A stretch of DNA of 13,396 nucleotides. It comes from Prolixibacteraceae bacterium (lineage in GTDB: Bacteria > Bacteroidota > Bacteroidia > Bacteroidales > Prolixibacteraceae). Shown here one piece after another: positions 1 through 7,779 of this stretch (positions are counted from its first letter, which is position 1; each line of letters opens with the position of its first letter). Under the pieces are notes generated by a model. That model searched no databases. It was not told the origin of the DNA and saw only the letters and a list, made by a program, of their open reading frames with translations. The stretch is from positions 1-13,396 of the forward strand of contig SKHV01000208.1 of assembly GCA_007116765.1 (NCBI GenBank). The letters run 5' to 3'. The translations under genes and the position numbers were made by a program.

Positions 1-1452
1 AACGAACTGGGAACGGGTACCCTTCTCAACAATACGGCCAACGATGGTCGTCCATTTCTGATTTCGGCCTACCATGTGTTCAAATCGAGTGCCAATAATG
101 CCGAAATTGCCGTTTTCGATTTTAACTATGAGAGCCCTTTTTGTACTGGGATTGATGGTTACGATCTACAGACTGTAAGCGGTTCGGAGTTCAGGGCAGC
201 CTTCGACAGTCTCGATTTTATGCTGGTTGAACTGAGTGAATTGCCACCACCAAGCTACAGGCCTTACTTTGCAGGTTGGGACGCCTCAGGCATACAGCCG
301 CATAACTCATATACCATACATCACCCCAACGGCGACACAAAAAAAATCAGCCACGATGCCGACCGTACCGATTCGATGACCTTTGCACGCCGGTATCTGC
401 CATTTGGGCATTGGAGGGTACATAATTGGGAGATTGGCACCACCGAGGCCGGTTCGTCGGGGGCTGTGCTTATCAATAACGACAAACGGGTTACAGGTAT
501 TTTGACAGGAGGGACTGCATCTTGTACAAGTCTTTCGTATGATGCATTTTCGAGGTTTGACAAAATGTGGGACTACAGGCAGGACAGTACTAAGCAATTG
601 AAACATTGGCTGAATCCTGATTCTGAAAATATTTATACTGTAGACGGATTAGACTTGTTTTTTGAACGTGAAATGGCATGCAATGTAATTAGCAACTTCA
701 CTATTGACGATAAATTGGCCTTAGTTTCCGACTATAACGATACAAAACAGATTAATGAAGTAGCTGAACGTTTTGATCAATACGAAAATACATTATTGAC
801 AGGTGTATCTATAGGCATTAAAAGTTTCCTTGCTCAATCAATATCACGTGAATTTTCAATTCGAATATACGAAGGTGAAAACATTCCGACTGTTCCTGTC
901 AAACTGTTTCGTTTTTCGATGAATAATTTAAATGCCAATGCAATGAACTATTTCAATTTTGGTGATGGGGTAGTCGTAAATGGAAATTTCTTTATTGGAT
1001 TGAGAGTCGAAGATGAACAAGATGAAATCGAATTATTTCAAACTGCTATTCCTAGTTATAGTTTGAAAAATACAATGTTGATAAATCATGATGGTATCTG
1101 GACTGAAGCAGATCAAAATAATGCTGGAAAATTTGGTTCTTCGCTTTTGATGCAACTTACTGTTTGCGGGGGAGAGCAAATAACTGATGTTGATTCAATT
1201 GATAAGAAAAGTGAATTGGTAAAAGTGTTTCCAAACCCTGTGAATACCTTTGCAGTTGTTGAATTTGTTGACCCTGAAAGAAATATTATTACACTGCGCA
1301 ACAGCTTAGGACAAGTACTTTTTAAGTCGGTTTACACTAATACTCGCTATGCTCAGATAGATATGTCGGGTAATGTACCGGGCATTTACATCATCACTGT
1401 GCTAAATAAAAATAAGCGAGAAACAATTAAATTGTTAAAGAATAATTTGTAG
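1..1452 (+). CDS. Secreted trypsin-like serine endopeptidase with T9SS sorting domain (5' truncated)
   Basis: The frame is open from base 1, so the start lies outside the window; the GTG at 76 is internal. The visible protein begins with a Lys-C/trypsin-like core: GTGTLLNN (10-33), then the catalytic His in ISAYHV (codon 73-75), the probable Asp in SLDFMLVEL (codon 214-216), and the nucleophile Ser in EAGSSGAVLIN (codon 457-459). A TGGTASC segment and SRFDKMWD follow, as is usual near the end of this fold. The family usually has ANHC around the His; here it is AYHV, so that cysteine is lost. About 190 residues of unassigned sequence follow. The C-terminus (about 1216-1449) is a T9SS type A sorting domain: VFPNP, LRNSLGQVLF, then GIYIITV and a Lys-rich end. 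The product is therefore expected to be exported and attached to or released from the cell surface. It is convergent with the glucan operon and probably not part of it. Base composition drops sharply near base 600 (see findings). Confidence 0.85.
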   Translation, partial: NELGTGTLLNNTANDGRPFLISAYHVFKSSANNAEIAVFDFNYESPFCTGIDGYDLQTVSGSEFRAAFDSLDFMLVELSELPPPSYRPYFAGWDASGIQPHNSYTIHHPNGDTKKISHDADRTDSMTFARRYLPFGHWRVHNWEIGTTEAGSSGAVLINNDKRVTGILTGGTASCTSLSYDAFSRFDKMWDYRQDSTKQLKHWLNPDSENIYTVDGLDLFFEREMACNVISNFTIDDKLALVSDYNDTKQINEVAERFDQYENTLLTGVSIGIKSFLAQSISREFSIRIYEGENIPTVPVKLFRFSMNNLNANAMNYFNFGDGVVVNGNFFIGLRVEDEQDEIELFQTAIPSYSLKNTMLINHDGIWTEADQNNAGKFGSSLLMQLTVCGGEQITDVDSIDKKSELVKVFPNPVNTFAVVEFVDPERNIITLRNSLGQVLFKSVYTNTRYAQIDMSGNVPGIYIITVLNKNKRETIKLLKNNL

Positions 1453-1463
1453 CCTTTGATTAC

Positions 1464-2273
1464 TTAGCTGTTCCTTTTTAATTGGTAAACCCTTACGTAA
1501 TCTACTTTCATGGTTTGAGGGAAAATTGAATCGTCAACGCCATGAACTCCTCCCCAATTTCCTCCAACAGCTACATTTAAAAGCAAATGAAAACGTTTAT
1601 CGAAAGGCCATTCTTCACTGCCTTTTCCTGAGTTAGAGAATGTAAATACTTTTTGCTTATTAATAAAGAAATCGATTTTTTCAGGATACCATTCAATGGA
1701 GTATATTTGAAATTCTTCTTCACAGTTAGGTGTCCACGTTGCGCTACCCACCTGAGTGCCTTTAGTATGGTTGAATGCAGCTGTATGTACAGTAGTATAT
1801 ATTGAATCAGGTTCGTAACCCACATATTCCATTATGTCGATTTCTCCGCTTTTGGGCCAGCCGCCATACTCCCAGTCGGTAGGTAGCATCCAAATAGCCG
1901 GCCAAATTCCACGGCCACCGGGAACAATGGCTCTGACTTCAATTTTTCCATACTGCCAGTCTCCTTTTTCCTTGGTGGTTAAGCGTGCCGAAGTATAGCT
2001 AAAATCGCCAATTCTTTCTTTTAATGCGTTTATATTTAGGTGCTCTCCATTTACAAATGCATTCTGAGGATTTCGTGCAGTATAAAACTGTAGTTCGTTG
2101 TTTCCCCAGCCATATGAATTGCCTATTGTGTCGTAGTTCCACTTTGTGTCGTCGGGCAAGCCCACATAGTCAAATTCGTCGTACCATACTAATTCCCATT
2201 TATTTTTTGTATTACAGCTACCAAATAAAATTAGAGCAGATACGACACATGCAATTTGTATTAAGTTTTTCAT
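1464..2273 (-). CDS. GH16 endo-beta-1,3-glucanase (laminarinase-like) lipoprotein
   Basis: This 269-residue protein probably cuts internal beta-1,3 (or mixed-linkage) glucan bonds with retention of configuration. I chose the ATG at 2273 because it gives a lipoprotein signal peptide, MKNLIQIACVVSALILFGSC, with the lipid Cys at residue 20; the frame stays open to an ATG at 2324, but that adds a hydrophilic stretch in front and lies inside a hairpin. The catalytic domain starts almost at once (ELVWYDEFDY). Family landmarks follow: WGNNELQFYT, GGRGIWPAIWMLP, then the active site GEIDIMEY with Glu144 as nucleophile, Asp146, and Glu149 as acid/base. The E-x-D-x-x-E spacing is the beta-bulge form of laminarinases and agarases, not the shorter lichenase form. 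The end WGGVHGVDDSIFPQTMKVDY is typical of bacterial laminarinases. There is no accessory binding module and almost no linker. It is the last gene of the operon, and its stop lies 11 bases from that of the convergent peptidase. Confidence 0.93.
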   Translation of the reverse strand: MKNLIQIACVVSALILFGSCNTKNKWELVWYDEFDYVGLPDDTKWNYDTIGNSYGWGNNELQFYTARNPQNAFVNGEHLNINALKERIGDFSYTSARLTTKEKGDWQYGKIEVRAIVPGGRGIWPAIWMLPTDWEYGGWPKSGEIDIMEYVGYEPDSIYTTVHTAAFNHTKGTQVGSATWTPNCEEEFQIYSIEWYPEKIDFFINKQKVFTFSNSGKGSEEWPFDKRFHLLLNVAVGGNWGGVHGVDDSIFPQTMKVDYVRVYQLKRNS

Positions 2274-2301
2274 GCTAATTTGTCTTAATAAAGTTGAATG
2301 T

Positions 2302-2328
2302 GCAGGTATTGCATTACGCAACACCTGC
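2302..2328 (-). other. Intergenic hairpin upstream of the GH16 gene
   Basis: Arms 2302-2312 (GCAGGTATTGC) and 2318-2328 (GCAACACCTGC) pair over 11 positions around a 5-base loop. In the minus-strand transcript the single mismatch becomes a G-U pair, so the RNA stem is unbroken. It lies 28 bases upstream of the chosen GH16 start. No run of U follows, so it does not look like an ordinary intrinsic terminator. It could act as an RNA-stability or processing element, or affect GH16 translation; the function is inferred. Confidence 0.6.
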
Positions 2329-2360
2329 TCATCAACCTAACTTAACTCAATAAACCTATT

Positions 2361-2381
2361 AAACTATAAACTATAAACTAT
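2361..2381. repeat. Three tandem copies of the heptamer AAACTAT
   Basis: Three perfect, contiguous copies of AAACTAT (ATAGTTT on the transcribed strand) lie in the 124-base gap between the GH3 and GH16 genes, preceded by an imperfect copy (AACCTATT, 2353-2360). They sit 16 bases downstream, in transcription order, of the GH3 stop codon. The AT-rich unit resembles the -7 region of Bacteroidota promoters but does not match TAnnTTTG. It may be a slippage-prone spacer with no further role. Confidence 0.7.
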
Positions 2382-2397
2382 GACTTTGTTTGATTAA

Positions 2398-4665
2398 TTA
2401 TTCACTAATTTCAAACTCGGCCATTAAACCGGTTTCCGCATGCTCGGCAATCCAAACGTTGAATTTACCGGGTTCTACGATGTATGTTCCGTCTGGTTTG
2501 TAAAAGCCTAAATCGCTTTTGTCAAGAGTGAAATTTACTTGTTTAGATTCTCCTGGCTGGAGCTCAATTTTTTGATAGTTTTTAAGTTCACGTACTGGCC
2601 TTACGTACGATGCACTTAAATCGCGAATGTATAACTGTACTATCTCATTTGCAGTGTATTCTCCTGTATTTTTAATGGTAGCTGTAACCGTAAGTGTTTC
2701 GCTAACTTGAATTTGATTGTCTGATATTTCAATGTTAGAATATTCAAAGCTACTGTACGACAAGCCATATCCAAATGGGTAGAGCGGAGTAAATCCATAG
2801 TCGAGTGAGTGATTTGTATTGCCCAGAGAATGCTGAACTGCTTGTACAGGAATGTCGTCGATGTGTACCCAGTTATCGGCCGTTGCCGGACGCCCCGACA
2901 TGTTGTGGGCGTAGTAAATGGGTATTTGGCCTTCGCCCTTAGGAAACGTTACCGGTAATTTGCCTGAGGGCACTGAGTTTCCGAAAATGAGGTTTGCCAA
3001 TGCAGGGCCTGCCATAGTTCCGGGATGCCAGGCATACAGAATTGCATCGGCTAAGTGTTGTGTTTGCAAGAGTCCGGTTGGACGACCTGCCATAACCACC
3101 ATTATAACCGGTTTGCCTTTTGATGCGGCCAATACCAGCAGTTCTTCCTGTTTGCCGGGCAATTTAAGTTCGGCCAAAGTCTTTGCTTCGCCCGAAAGTA
3201 TTGATTCTTCACCTACAATGGCCACAACCACATCCGATTGTGCAATGGCGCGCGAAACATCGGAAAAACCTGTAGTCGATTGGTCGCGACTGTATTTTAA
3301 TCCTTCAGCAAAGTGTGTATTGTTACTTCCGTTGAATTCAATGAACGCATCGAGTACGGTTTGTGAGTCGTTTTCATCGCCATCGAAAATCCATGTGCCC
3401 AACTGTTCGTAAGGCTGGTGGGCAAGGGGGCCAATTAAAGCGACTTTTGTTCCTTTTTTGAGTGGTAATGTGTTTTGTTCATTTTTTAGGAGCACAACGC
3501 TCTCCTCGGCAAGTTTTTTGGCTACTTCTAAATGTTGAGGATGCACTAGAAGTGAATCGGCAAGGCTTACATCAACGTAAGGATTTTCAAACAGTCCGAG
3601 TTGAAATTTTACATAAAGTATATTGGCCACAGCTTCGTCAATCCACTCCATTTTTACTTTGCCTTCGTCGAGTAGTTGTTTCAAATTGTCAGTGTAAGTG
3701 CGGCTTGCCATTTCCATATCTACACCAGCTTCAAGTGCTTGTTGAGCGGCTTGTTTTCCGTCGGCTGAATATCCGTGTACTATCATTTCTTCTATCGAAG
3801 CCCAATCGCTTACTATGAAACCGTTGAAACCGTATTCTTTTCTAAGTATTTGGCGAATATTGTGTTTATGTCCAGTAGCAGGTATCCCGTTAATCTCGTT
3901 GAATGCAGTCATTACAGTTGCTGCTCCTGCATTTACTGCTTCTCTGAATGGTGGTAAAAATAAGTTGTGCAGGTAATAGTCAGGAATAGGAGTGTTGTTG
4001 TAGTCGCGGCCACCTTCGGCTGCTCCGTAGCCTACAAAGTGTTTGGCACAGGCGGCTATAGTTAGCGGGTTGCTTAAATCATCACCTTGAAAACCATGAA
4101 TCATGGCACGTGCCACCATTGAATTAAGCAGCGGGTCTTCACCGGCGCTTTCGGCAATGCGCCCCCAGCGTGGGTCGCGTGTAACATCAATCATTGGTGC
4201 AAAGGTCCAGTTTATTCCCACCGATGCTGCTTCTTTAGCGGCAATGGCGGCTGACTCTCTTACCAGTTCTTCGTTCCACGATGCTGCCATTCCCAGTGGA
4301 ATGGGAAAAATAGTGCGAAAACCGTGAATTACATCGCGGCCAATTATGAGTGGTATTCCCAGTCTGCTTTCTTCAATTGCAATGCGTTGAAGTTCATTTA
4401 CATTTTCGGCTCCGGTTACGTTCAATATCGAACCAATTTCATCGTTTCTGATTGCTTCTTTTAGGGCATCGGCCGACTGATAAAAGCCGGGGTCAACCTG
4501 TGACATTTGAGCTATTTTTTCTTCAATAGTCATTTGTCTCAAAAGGTTCTGAATTTCGTTTGCATATTGATTGTCGTGAACCGATGCAGCTTTTTCAGCC
4601 TTGCAAGCTCCAAAAATGATTGGAACGATTAATAATATTAATGCAAGCTTGAATACCCTTGTCAT
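2398..4665 (-). CDS. GH3 beta-glucosidase (BglX-like) lipoprotein
   Basis: This 755-residue protein is a full-length GH3 enzyme of the BglX type, expected to release glucose from the non-reducing ends of beta-gluco-oligosaccharides made by GH16. A lipoprotein signal ends in IIFGAC (Cys21). The TIM-barrel domain (about 35-370) contains GRDVIHG (Asp111), DPRWGR (Arg169), CAKHF (Lys208-His209) and the nucleophile in GFIVSDW (Asp287). The alpha/beta sandwich (about 385-600) starts with VVLLKNEQNTLPL; Glu493 in SGEAKTLAELKLPGKQ aligns with the likely acid/base of BglX relatives. A fibronectin III-like domain (about 650-750, NEIVQLYIRDL to LDKSDLGFY) closes the protein. All expected domains are intact. 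The residues after Cys21 (KAEKAASVH) are basic rather than acidic, which fits a periplasm-facing lipoprotein better than a surface one. Activity on beta-1,3 rather than beta-1,4 or beta-1,6 links is inferred from GH16 and cannot be read from the sequence. Confidence 0.94.
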   Translation of the reverse strand: MTRVFKLALILLIVPIIFGACKAEKAASVHDNQYANEIQNLLRQMTIEEKIAQMSQVDPGFYQSADALKEAIRNDEIGSILNVTGAENVNELQRIAIEESRLGIPLIIGRDVIHGFRTIFPIPLGMAASWNEELVRESAAIAAKEAASVGINWTFAPMIDVTRDPRWGRIAESAGEDPLLNSMVARAMIHGFQGDDLSNPLTIAACAKHFVGYGAAEGGRDYNNTPIPDYYLHNLFLPPFREAVNAGAATVMTAFNEINGIPATGHKHNIRQILRKEYGFNGFIVSDWASIEEMIVHGYSADGKQAAQQALEAGVDMEMASRTYTDNLKQLLDEGKVKMEWIDEAVANILYVKFQLGLFENPYVDVSLADSLLVHPQHLEVAKKLAEESVVLLKNEQNTLPLKKGTKVALIGPLAHQPYEQLGTWIFDGDENDSQTVLDAFIEFNGSNNTHFAEGLKYSRDQSTTGFSDVSRAIAQSDVVVAIVGEESILSGEAKTLAELKLPGKQEELLVLAASKGKPVIMVVMAGRPTGLLQTQHLADAILYAWHPGTMAGPALANLIFGNSVPSGKLPVTFPKGEGQIPIYYAHNMSGRPATADNWVHIDDIPVQAVQHSLGNTNHSLDYGFTPLYPFGYGLSYSSFEYSNIEISDNQIQVSETLTVTATIKNTGEYTANEIVQLYIRDLSASYVRPVRELKNYQKIELQPGESKQVNFTLDKSDLGFYKPDGTYIVEPGKFNVWIAEHAETGLMAEFEISE

Positions 4666-4685
4666 TGTTGATTGTTTTAAAGATT

Positions 4686-4722
4686 AAAGTAAGTGGAGCG
4701 AAGTATCCACTCCACTTACTTT
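4686..4722 (-). other. Strong intergenic hairpin between the glycan-binding protein and GH3 genes
   Basis: Arms 4686-4698 (AAAGTAAGTGGAG) and 4710-4722 (CTCCACTTACTTT) form a perfect 13-bp inverted repeat around an 11-base loop, filling much of the 85-base gap. On the minus strand the stem ends in CTTACTTT, followed by AATCTTTAAAA, so the downstream U-tract is short and broken. This could give partial termination, or a 3'-end stabiliser and processing site for the susC-susD-binding-protein part of the message. Read on the plus strand there is likewise no clean T-run beyond the stem. Confidence 0.7.
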
Positions 4723-4750
4723 TGATTATGAAATTAATTCAGTTCAATTA

Positions 4751-6214
4751 TTATTTATGAAATTCAAAATCATCGAAGAAGAAAACTCCTCCACCATCAT
4801 GTCCTTCAGTTCCAAACTGGATCAGAATTTTATTGTAATCTTCGCGTGAAGCTACATTGCTGAAATCGAAAGTTAACTCAATCCACTTGTCTTTCTCAAG
4901 ACCAGTTTTAAGAATTTCGGTTTGAGTTTCCCATGCACTACCCCCCAGATCATCATTTTGAAGTTTCACTGCAATTGAGGCTTGTAACAATTTGTTTGCG
5001 ACCCACTCGCCTGCAACATTGTTTGTTGTTGTATAGTCGTTGTACGATGGGATGAACACTTTCAGTGTAATTTGATTTTGTTCTGAAAGGTCAAATTTGT
5101 AGTCATCGGCAACGAAGGCGATATTTGAATAGAATGTACCGGCTTTTTTCTCGTACAGGAATACTTTCGATGAAGTGTTAATTCCTACTGGAGCCGGGTT
5201 TTGATAAGAAGGGTTGGTGAAATCGCCCATATCTTCGAAAGCAAATTCCACATCAAAATCGGTATTTTCAAAATCTTCTGATAATGGAGTCGCTTTTAAT
5301 GGAAGCTCCGGTACTTCTGGTTCGACATTCAATTCTTCAATTACGAACTTCATGTACCATGCATTTCCGGGTTCTACGGCACTGTGAACTCTAATATACA
5401 TTCTTTCTTCACTAATTTCAAGAATTTTGAATGTTGAAGTACCAGCATAGAAGCCTAAAAAGGCACCATCGGTAAGCGTCAATGTAGAATCGGATGTGTT
5501 CAAAGAAAAATTATATTTACTTTTTGGTTGAAACTCTACATCGAAATCGCCTACATCCGGGTTCGGGATTGCGTTGGTGTATCCTTCGGCGGCTAAGCCG
5601 GTAACACCTGAGCCATTAGTATATACAAAGCCGTTGTTTTCCCAAATAAGCTCAACGCCTACTTGTTTGAAAGTGTATTTTTGCTCGTAATAAGAAGAGC
5701 CGGCTTTCCCATTGGGTCCATCCTGCCACCACGAAGGAGTAAATGCATCAGAAGGTCCAATTCCAAGCGCTCCGGGTGAGTATTGATCGATTACCCATGT
5801 TTTCCCGTTTACTGCATCGGGTCCACCGGTTAGGGCAGAATAAAGTGGATGTTCGAGTAGTGAAAGGTCGTCGCTATCGAGCACCAGATTTTTAACGAGA
5901 GTTGCAGCACCTCCGGTGGTAGCCAATCTCAACGATACCTCGTATGAACCTTCAAACGGATATTCGGAAACTACTACATCGCCTTTGCCTTTACTTCCGT
6001 TGCCAAAATCCCATACCGCTACACCGGGTACTGAAGATGTATTTACAAATTCAATAATATTGGACGAGCCGCCGGTAGCATTCATTGTGAAGCTCAAATC
6101 CTCTTCTGAGGGAGCTTTCCCCAGCTCGTAATCAGTCTTGTCTTGTGGTTCACAAGCTGTTATCAGCAATATAGCAAATACTGATAATAATCCTGTTTTA
6201 AATATATTTCTCAT
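4751..6214 (-). CDS. PKD-domain lipoprotein, probable surface glycan-binding protein of the PUL
   Basis: This 487-residue protein takes the position after susD where SusE/SusF or other surface glycan-binding proteins sit, and probably binds the polysaccharide at the cell surface. A lipoprotein signal ends in ILLITAC (Cys21), followed by the acidic stretch EPQDKTDYE, compatible with surface export. Residues about 40-112 form a PKD-like beta-sandwich with the signature VAVWDFGNGS and a Y-x-F-EGSYEVSLRL strand. Residues about 120-295 start with GKTWVIDQYSPGALGIGP and are rich in Trp, Tyr and Phe in beta-strand spacing; I cannot name this domain with confidence, though it looks lipocalin-like. 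The C-terminal part (about 305-487) begins with SEDFE and ends with GGGVFFFDDFEF, the pattern of jelly-roll carbohydrate-binding modules. No catalytic motif is visible. The stop is followed by the hairpin at 4686-4722. The role rests mainly on position and architecture. Confidence 0.8.
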   Translation of the reverse strand: MRNIFKTGLLSVFAILLITACEPQDKTDYELGKAPSEEDLSFTMNATGGSSNIIEFVNTSSVPGVAVWDFGNGSKGKGDVVVSEYPFEGSYEVSLRLATTGGAATLVKNLVLDSDDLSLLEHPLYSALTGGPDAVNGKTWVIDQYSPGALGIGPSDAFTPSWWQDGPNGKAGSSYYEQKYTFKQVGVELIWENNGFVYTNGSGVTGLAAEGYTNAIPNPDVGDFDVEFQPKSKYNFSLNTSDSTLTLTDGAFLGFYAGTSTFKILEISEERMYIRVHSAVEPGNAWYMKFVIEELNVEPEVPELPLKATPLSEDFENTDFDVEFAFEDMGDFTNPSYQNPAPVGINTSSKVFLYEKKAGTFYSNIAFVADDYKFDLSEQNQITLKVFIPSYNDYTTTNNVAGEWVANKLLQASIAVKLQNDDLGGSAWETQTEILKTGLEKDKWIELTFDFSNVASREDYNKILIQFGTEGHDGGGVFFFDDFEFHK

Positions 6215-6233
6215 ATCTAATTATTTTGTCTGA

Positions 6234-7757
6234 TTAGTTATAACCTTCGTTTTGTTGTAATTTGAATTCACCTTCGGTTCTGTCAATTTCCGATTGCGGA
6301 ATTGGAAGGTATTTCTTGTAAGGTTCCCATGTGCGAACCGATGAGTATTCAGGTAAATTTTCGCTTAGCACGCTAGTGTCGCCCCAGCGAACCAAGTCCC
6401 AGAAACGCATTCCTTCGCCTACAAATTCGCGGCGACGTTCGAGTTTTATATTCTCGGGTGTAGGTGCTATTGAACCAAGGCCTGCACGGTTGCGTACCTC
6501 GTCAAGACAAGCTTGTGCACTTAAACCTTCAATAGGAGCAACTCCATGCATGGCCATTAGTTCGGCTGCATTAAGAAGTGCTTCGGCATAGCGGAAAATG
6601 CGTACGTTGTTCTCGTAGTTGAGGTCTTGTGTGTAAGGAGCCTCATTGTAGTCGGTGCGGGCAGCATACTTGGCCATAAAGTAACCGGTGTTTTGGAAAC
6701 GGGCTACATAAGTTCCTTCTTCAAAATAGTTGATTGAGTAAGGAAGGCGTATGTCACCTTCTTCAAATATTTGAACGGTTTGCTCACGCACGGGACCAAA
6801 ACCCCATCCGCCTTTAAATTCATCACTACCACTTAAAAGATCAGCTCCGTTTAAGTCGTTAGGAGAAATGAAGGTAGGCAGGTTCGTACCATAGCCGGTC
6901 CATGCTGCACCCCAGTCGCGTCCTTCGGGCAGGTGGTTGGCTTCGAAAATAGATTCTTCGCTGAATTCTCCGTCGCGGGTCCAGATGTAGTCGAAATCAA
7001 CAAGGCGGAATTGATTGCTGTTGATAATTTTAGCCATATCGCTTAATACCTCAGCGTATTTTGACTGATCGTTTTGGTACATTACCACGCGGGCTTTAAG
7101 CATCATTGCAGCAGCTTTAGTTGCACGTCCGTCGTTTTGCGGAGTAGTTTTCATCGGCAGCTTATCGCCTTCGATAGCAAATTCGAGATCGCTTATGATT
7201 TCGGCATAAACTGCATCGGCAGTATATTGCTCGGCCATATAGGGCGCTTCAAGGTCTGCGGTGAAATAGGGTATATTTCCCCAGAATTTCCAGAGCAAGT
7301 GAGTGTAATAAGCTCTCAGAAAGTGTGCTTCGGCTGAATATTGAGCTACTTTTTCCTCGCTGACACCAATTGCGTTTTCGCAAGCAAGAATGGCATTGTT
7401 ACAACGGCTAATGCCGCTATAGTATATGTTCCATAAGCCCGCCGGTAGTTCCTCGGGCGTAGCATCGAGTTGCGAAAGACGGTAAAGCTGTCCCTGGTCG
7501 CCGGCATCACCACCACCTTTGAAAATATCATCTGATCGTAAGTCAGACATTAAGAGTATACTGTTGAAGTTGTAGTCGGCATAACTGTCGAACAGTAAAA
7601 TTTGATAACATGAACCCAGGTTTGCCAAAATAGCACCTTCGGTTGCTTCTCCTCCTGCTTCTTGTGAAGCGGTAGGGTAAATGGTCAGAAAGTCGTCGCT
7701 ACACGATGATGCAATGACTAATGTAGCGATTAACAATACTTTGATATACTTATTCAT
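6234..7757 (-). CDS. SusD/RagB-family outer-membrane glycan-binding lipoprotein
   Basis: This 507-residue SusD homologue should act as the hinged lid over the SusC transporter, handing oligosaccharides to it. The signal peptide ends in VIASSC (Cys19), followed by SDDFLTIYPTAS; the acidic DD and the DDFL motif are typical of surface-exposed SusD proteins. The N-terminal helical region contains LWNIYYSGISRCN (108-120) and AEAHFLRAYYTHLLWKFWG (142-160), the standard first TPR-type helices. The C-terminal SusD signature is also present: RIFRYAEALLNAAEL (386-400), LDEVRNRAGL (418-427), ERRREFVGEGMRFWDLVRWG (440-459) and KKYLPIPQSEID (481-492). The length is normal for the family. The gene lies 22 bases after susC and 19 bases before the PKD protein gene, as expected for co-transcription. 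Glycan specificity cannot be read directly; beta-1,3-glucan is inferred from the two hydrolases. Confidence 0.96.
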   Translation of the reverse strand: MNKYIKVLLIATLVIASSCSDDFLTIYPTASQEAGGEATEGAILANLGSCYQILLFDSYADYNFNSILLMSDLRSDDIFKGGGDAGDQGQLYRLSQLDATPEELPAGLWNIYYSGISRCNNAILACENAIGVSEEKVAQYSAEAHFLRAYYTHLLWKFWGNIPYFTADLEAPYMAEQYTADAVYAEIISDLEFAIEGDKLPMKTTPQNDGRATKAAAMMLKARVVMYQNDQSKYAEVLSDMAKIINSNQFRLVDFDYIWTRDGEFSEESIFEANHLPEGRDWGAAWTGYGTNLPTFISPNDLNGADLLSGSDEFKGGWGFGPVREQTVQIFEEGDIRLPYSINYFEEGTYVARFQNTGYFMAKYAARTDYNEAPYTQDLNYENNVRIFRYAEALLNAAELMAMHGVAPIEGLSAQACLDEVRNRAGLGSIAPTPENIKLERRREFVGEGMRFWDLVRWGDTSVLSENLPEYSSVRTWEPYKKYLPIPQSEIDRTEGEFKLQQNEGYN

Positions 7758-7779
7758 AATTAATTCAATTTAAAATTTG

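Noticed and set aside
1..1452. The peptidase as a functional member of the glucan PUL.
   Set aside because: It is on the opposite strand, convergent, has a T9SS signal and a protein-degrading fold; adjacency alone does not link it to glucan use.
2274..2324. Longer GH16 start at the ATG at 2324.
   Set aside because: It adds 17 hydrophilic residues ahead of a well-formed lipoprotein signal and places the start inside an intergenic hairpin; the ATG at 2273 is clearly better.
2918..3412. 164-codon plus-strand open frame opposite the GH3 gene.
   Set aside because: It lies wholly antisense to conserved GH3 sequence, and its translation shows no domain or signal; it is a by-product of the codon use of the real gene.
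3462..3957. Two overlapping plus-strand open frames (118 and 60 codons) opposite GH3.
   Set aside because: They are antisense to the TIM-barrel and linker coding region, with cysteine- and tyrosine-rich nonsense-like composition.
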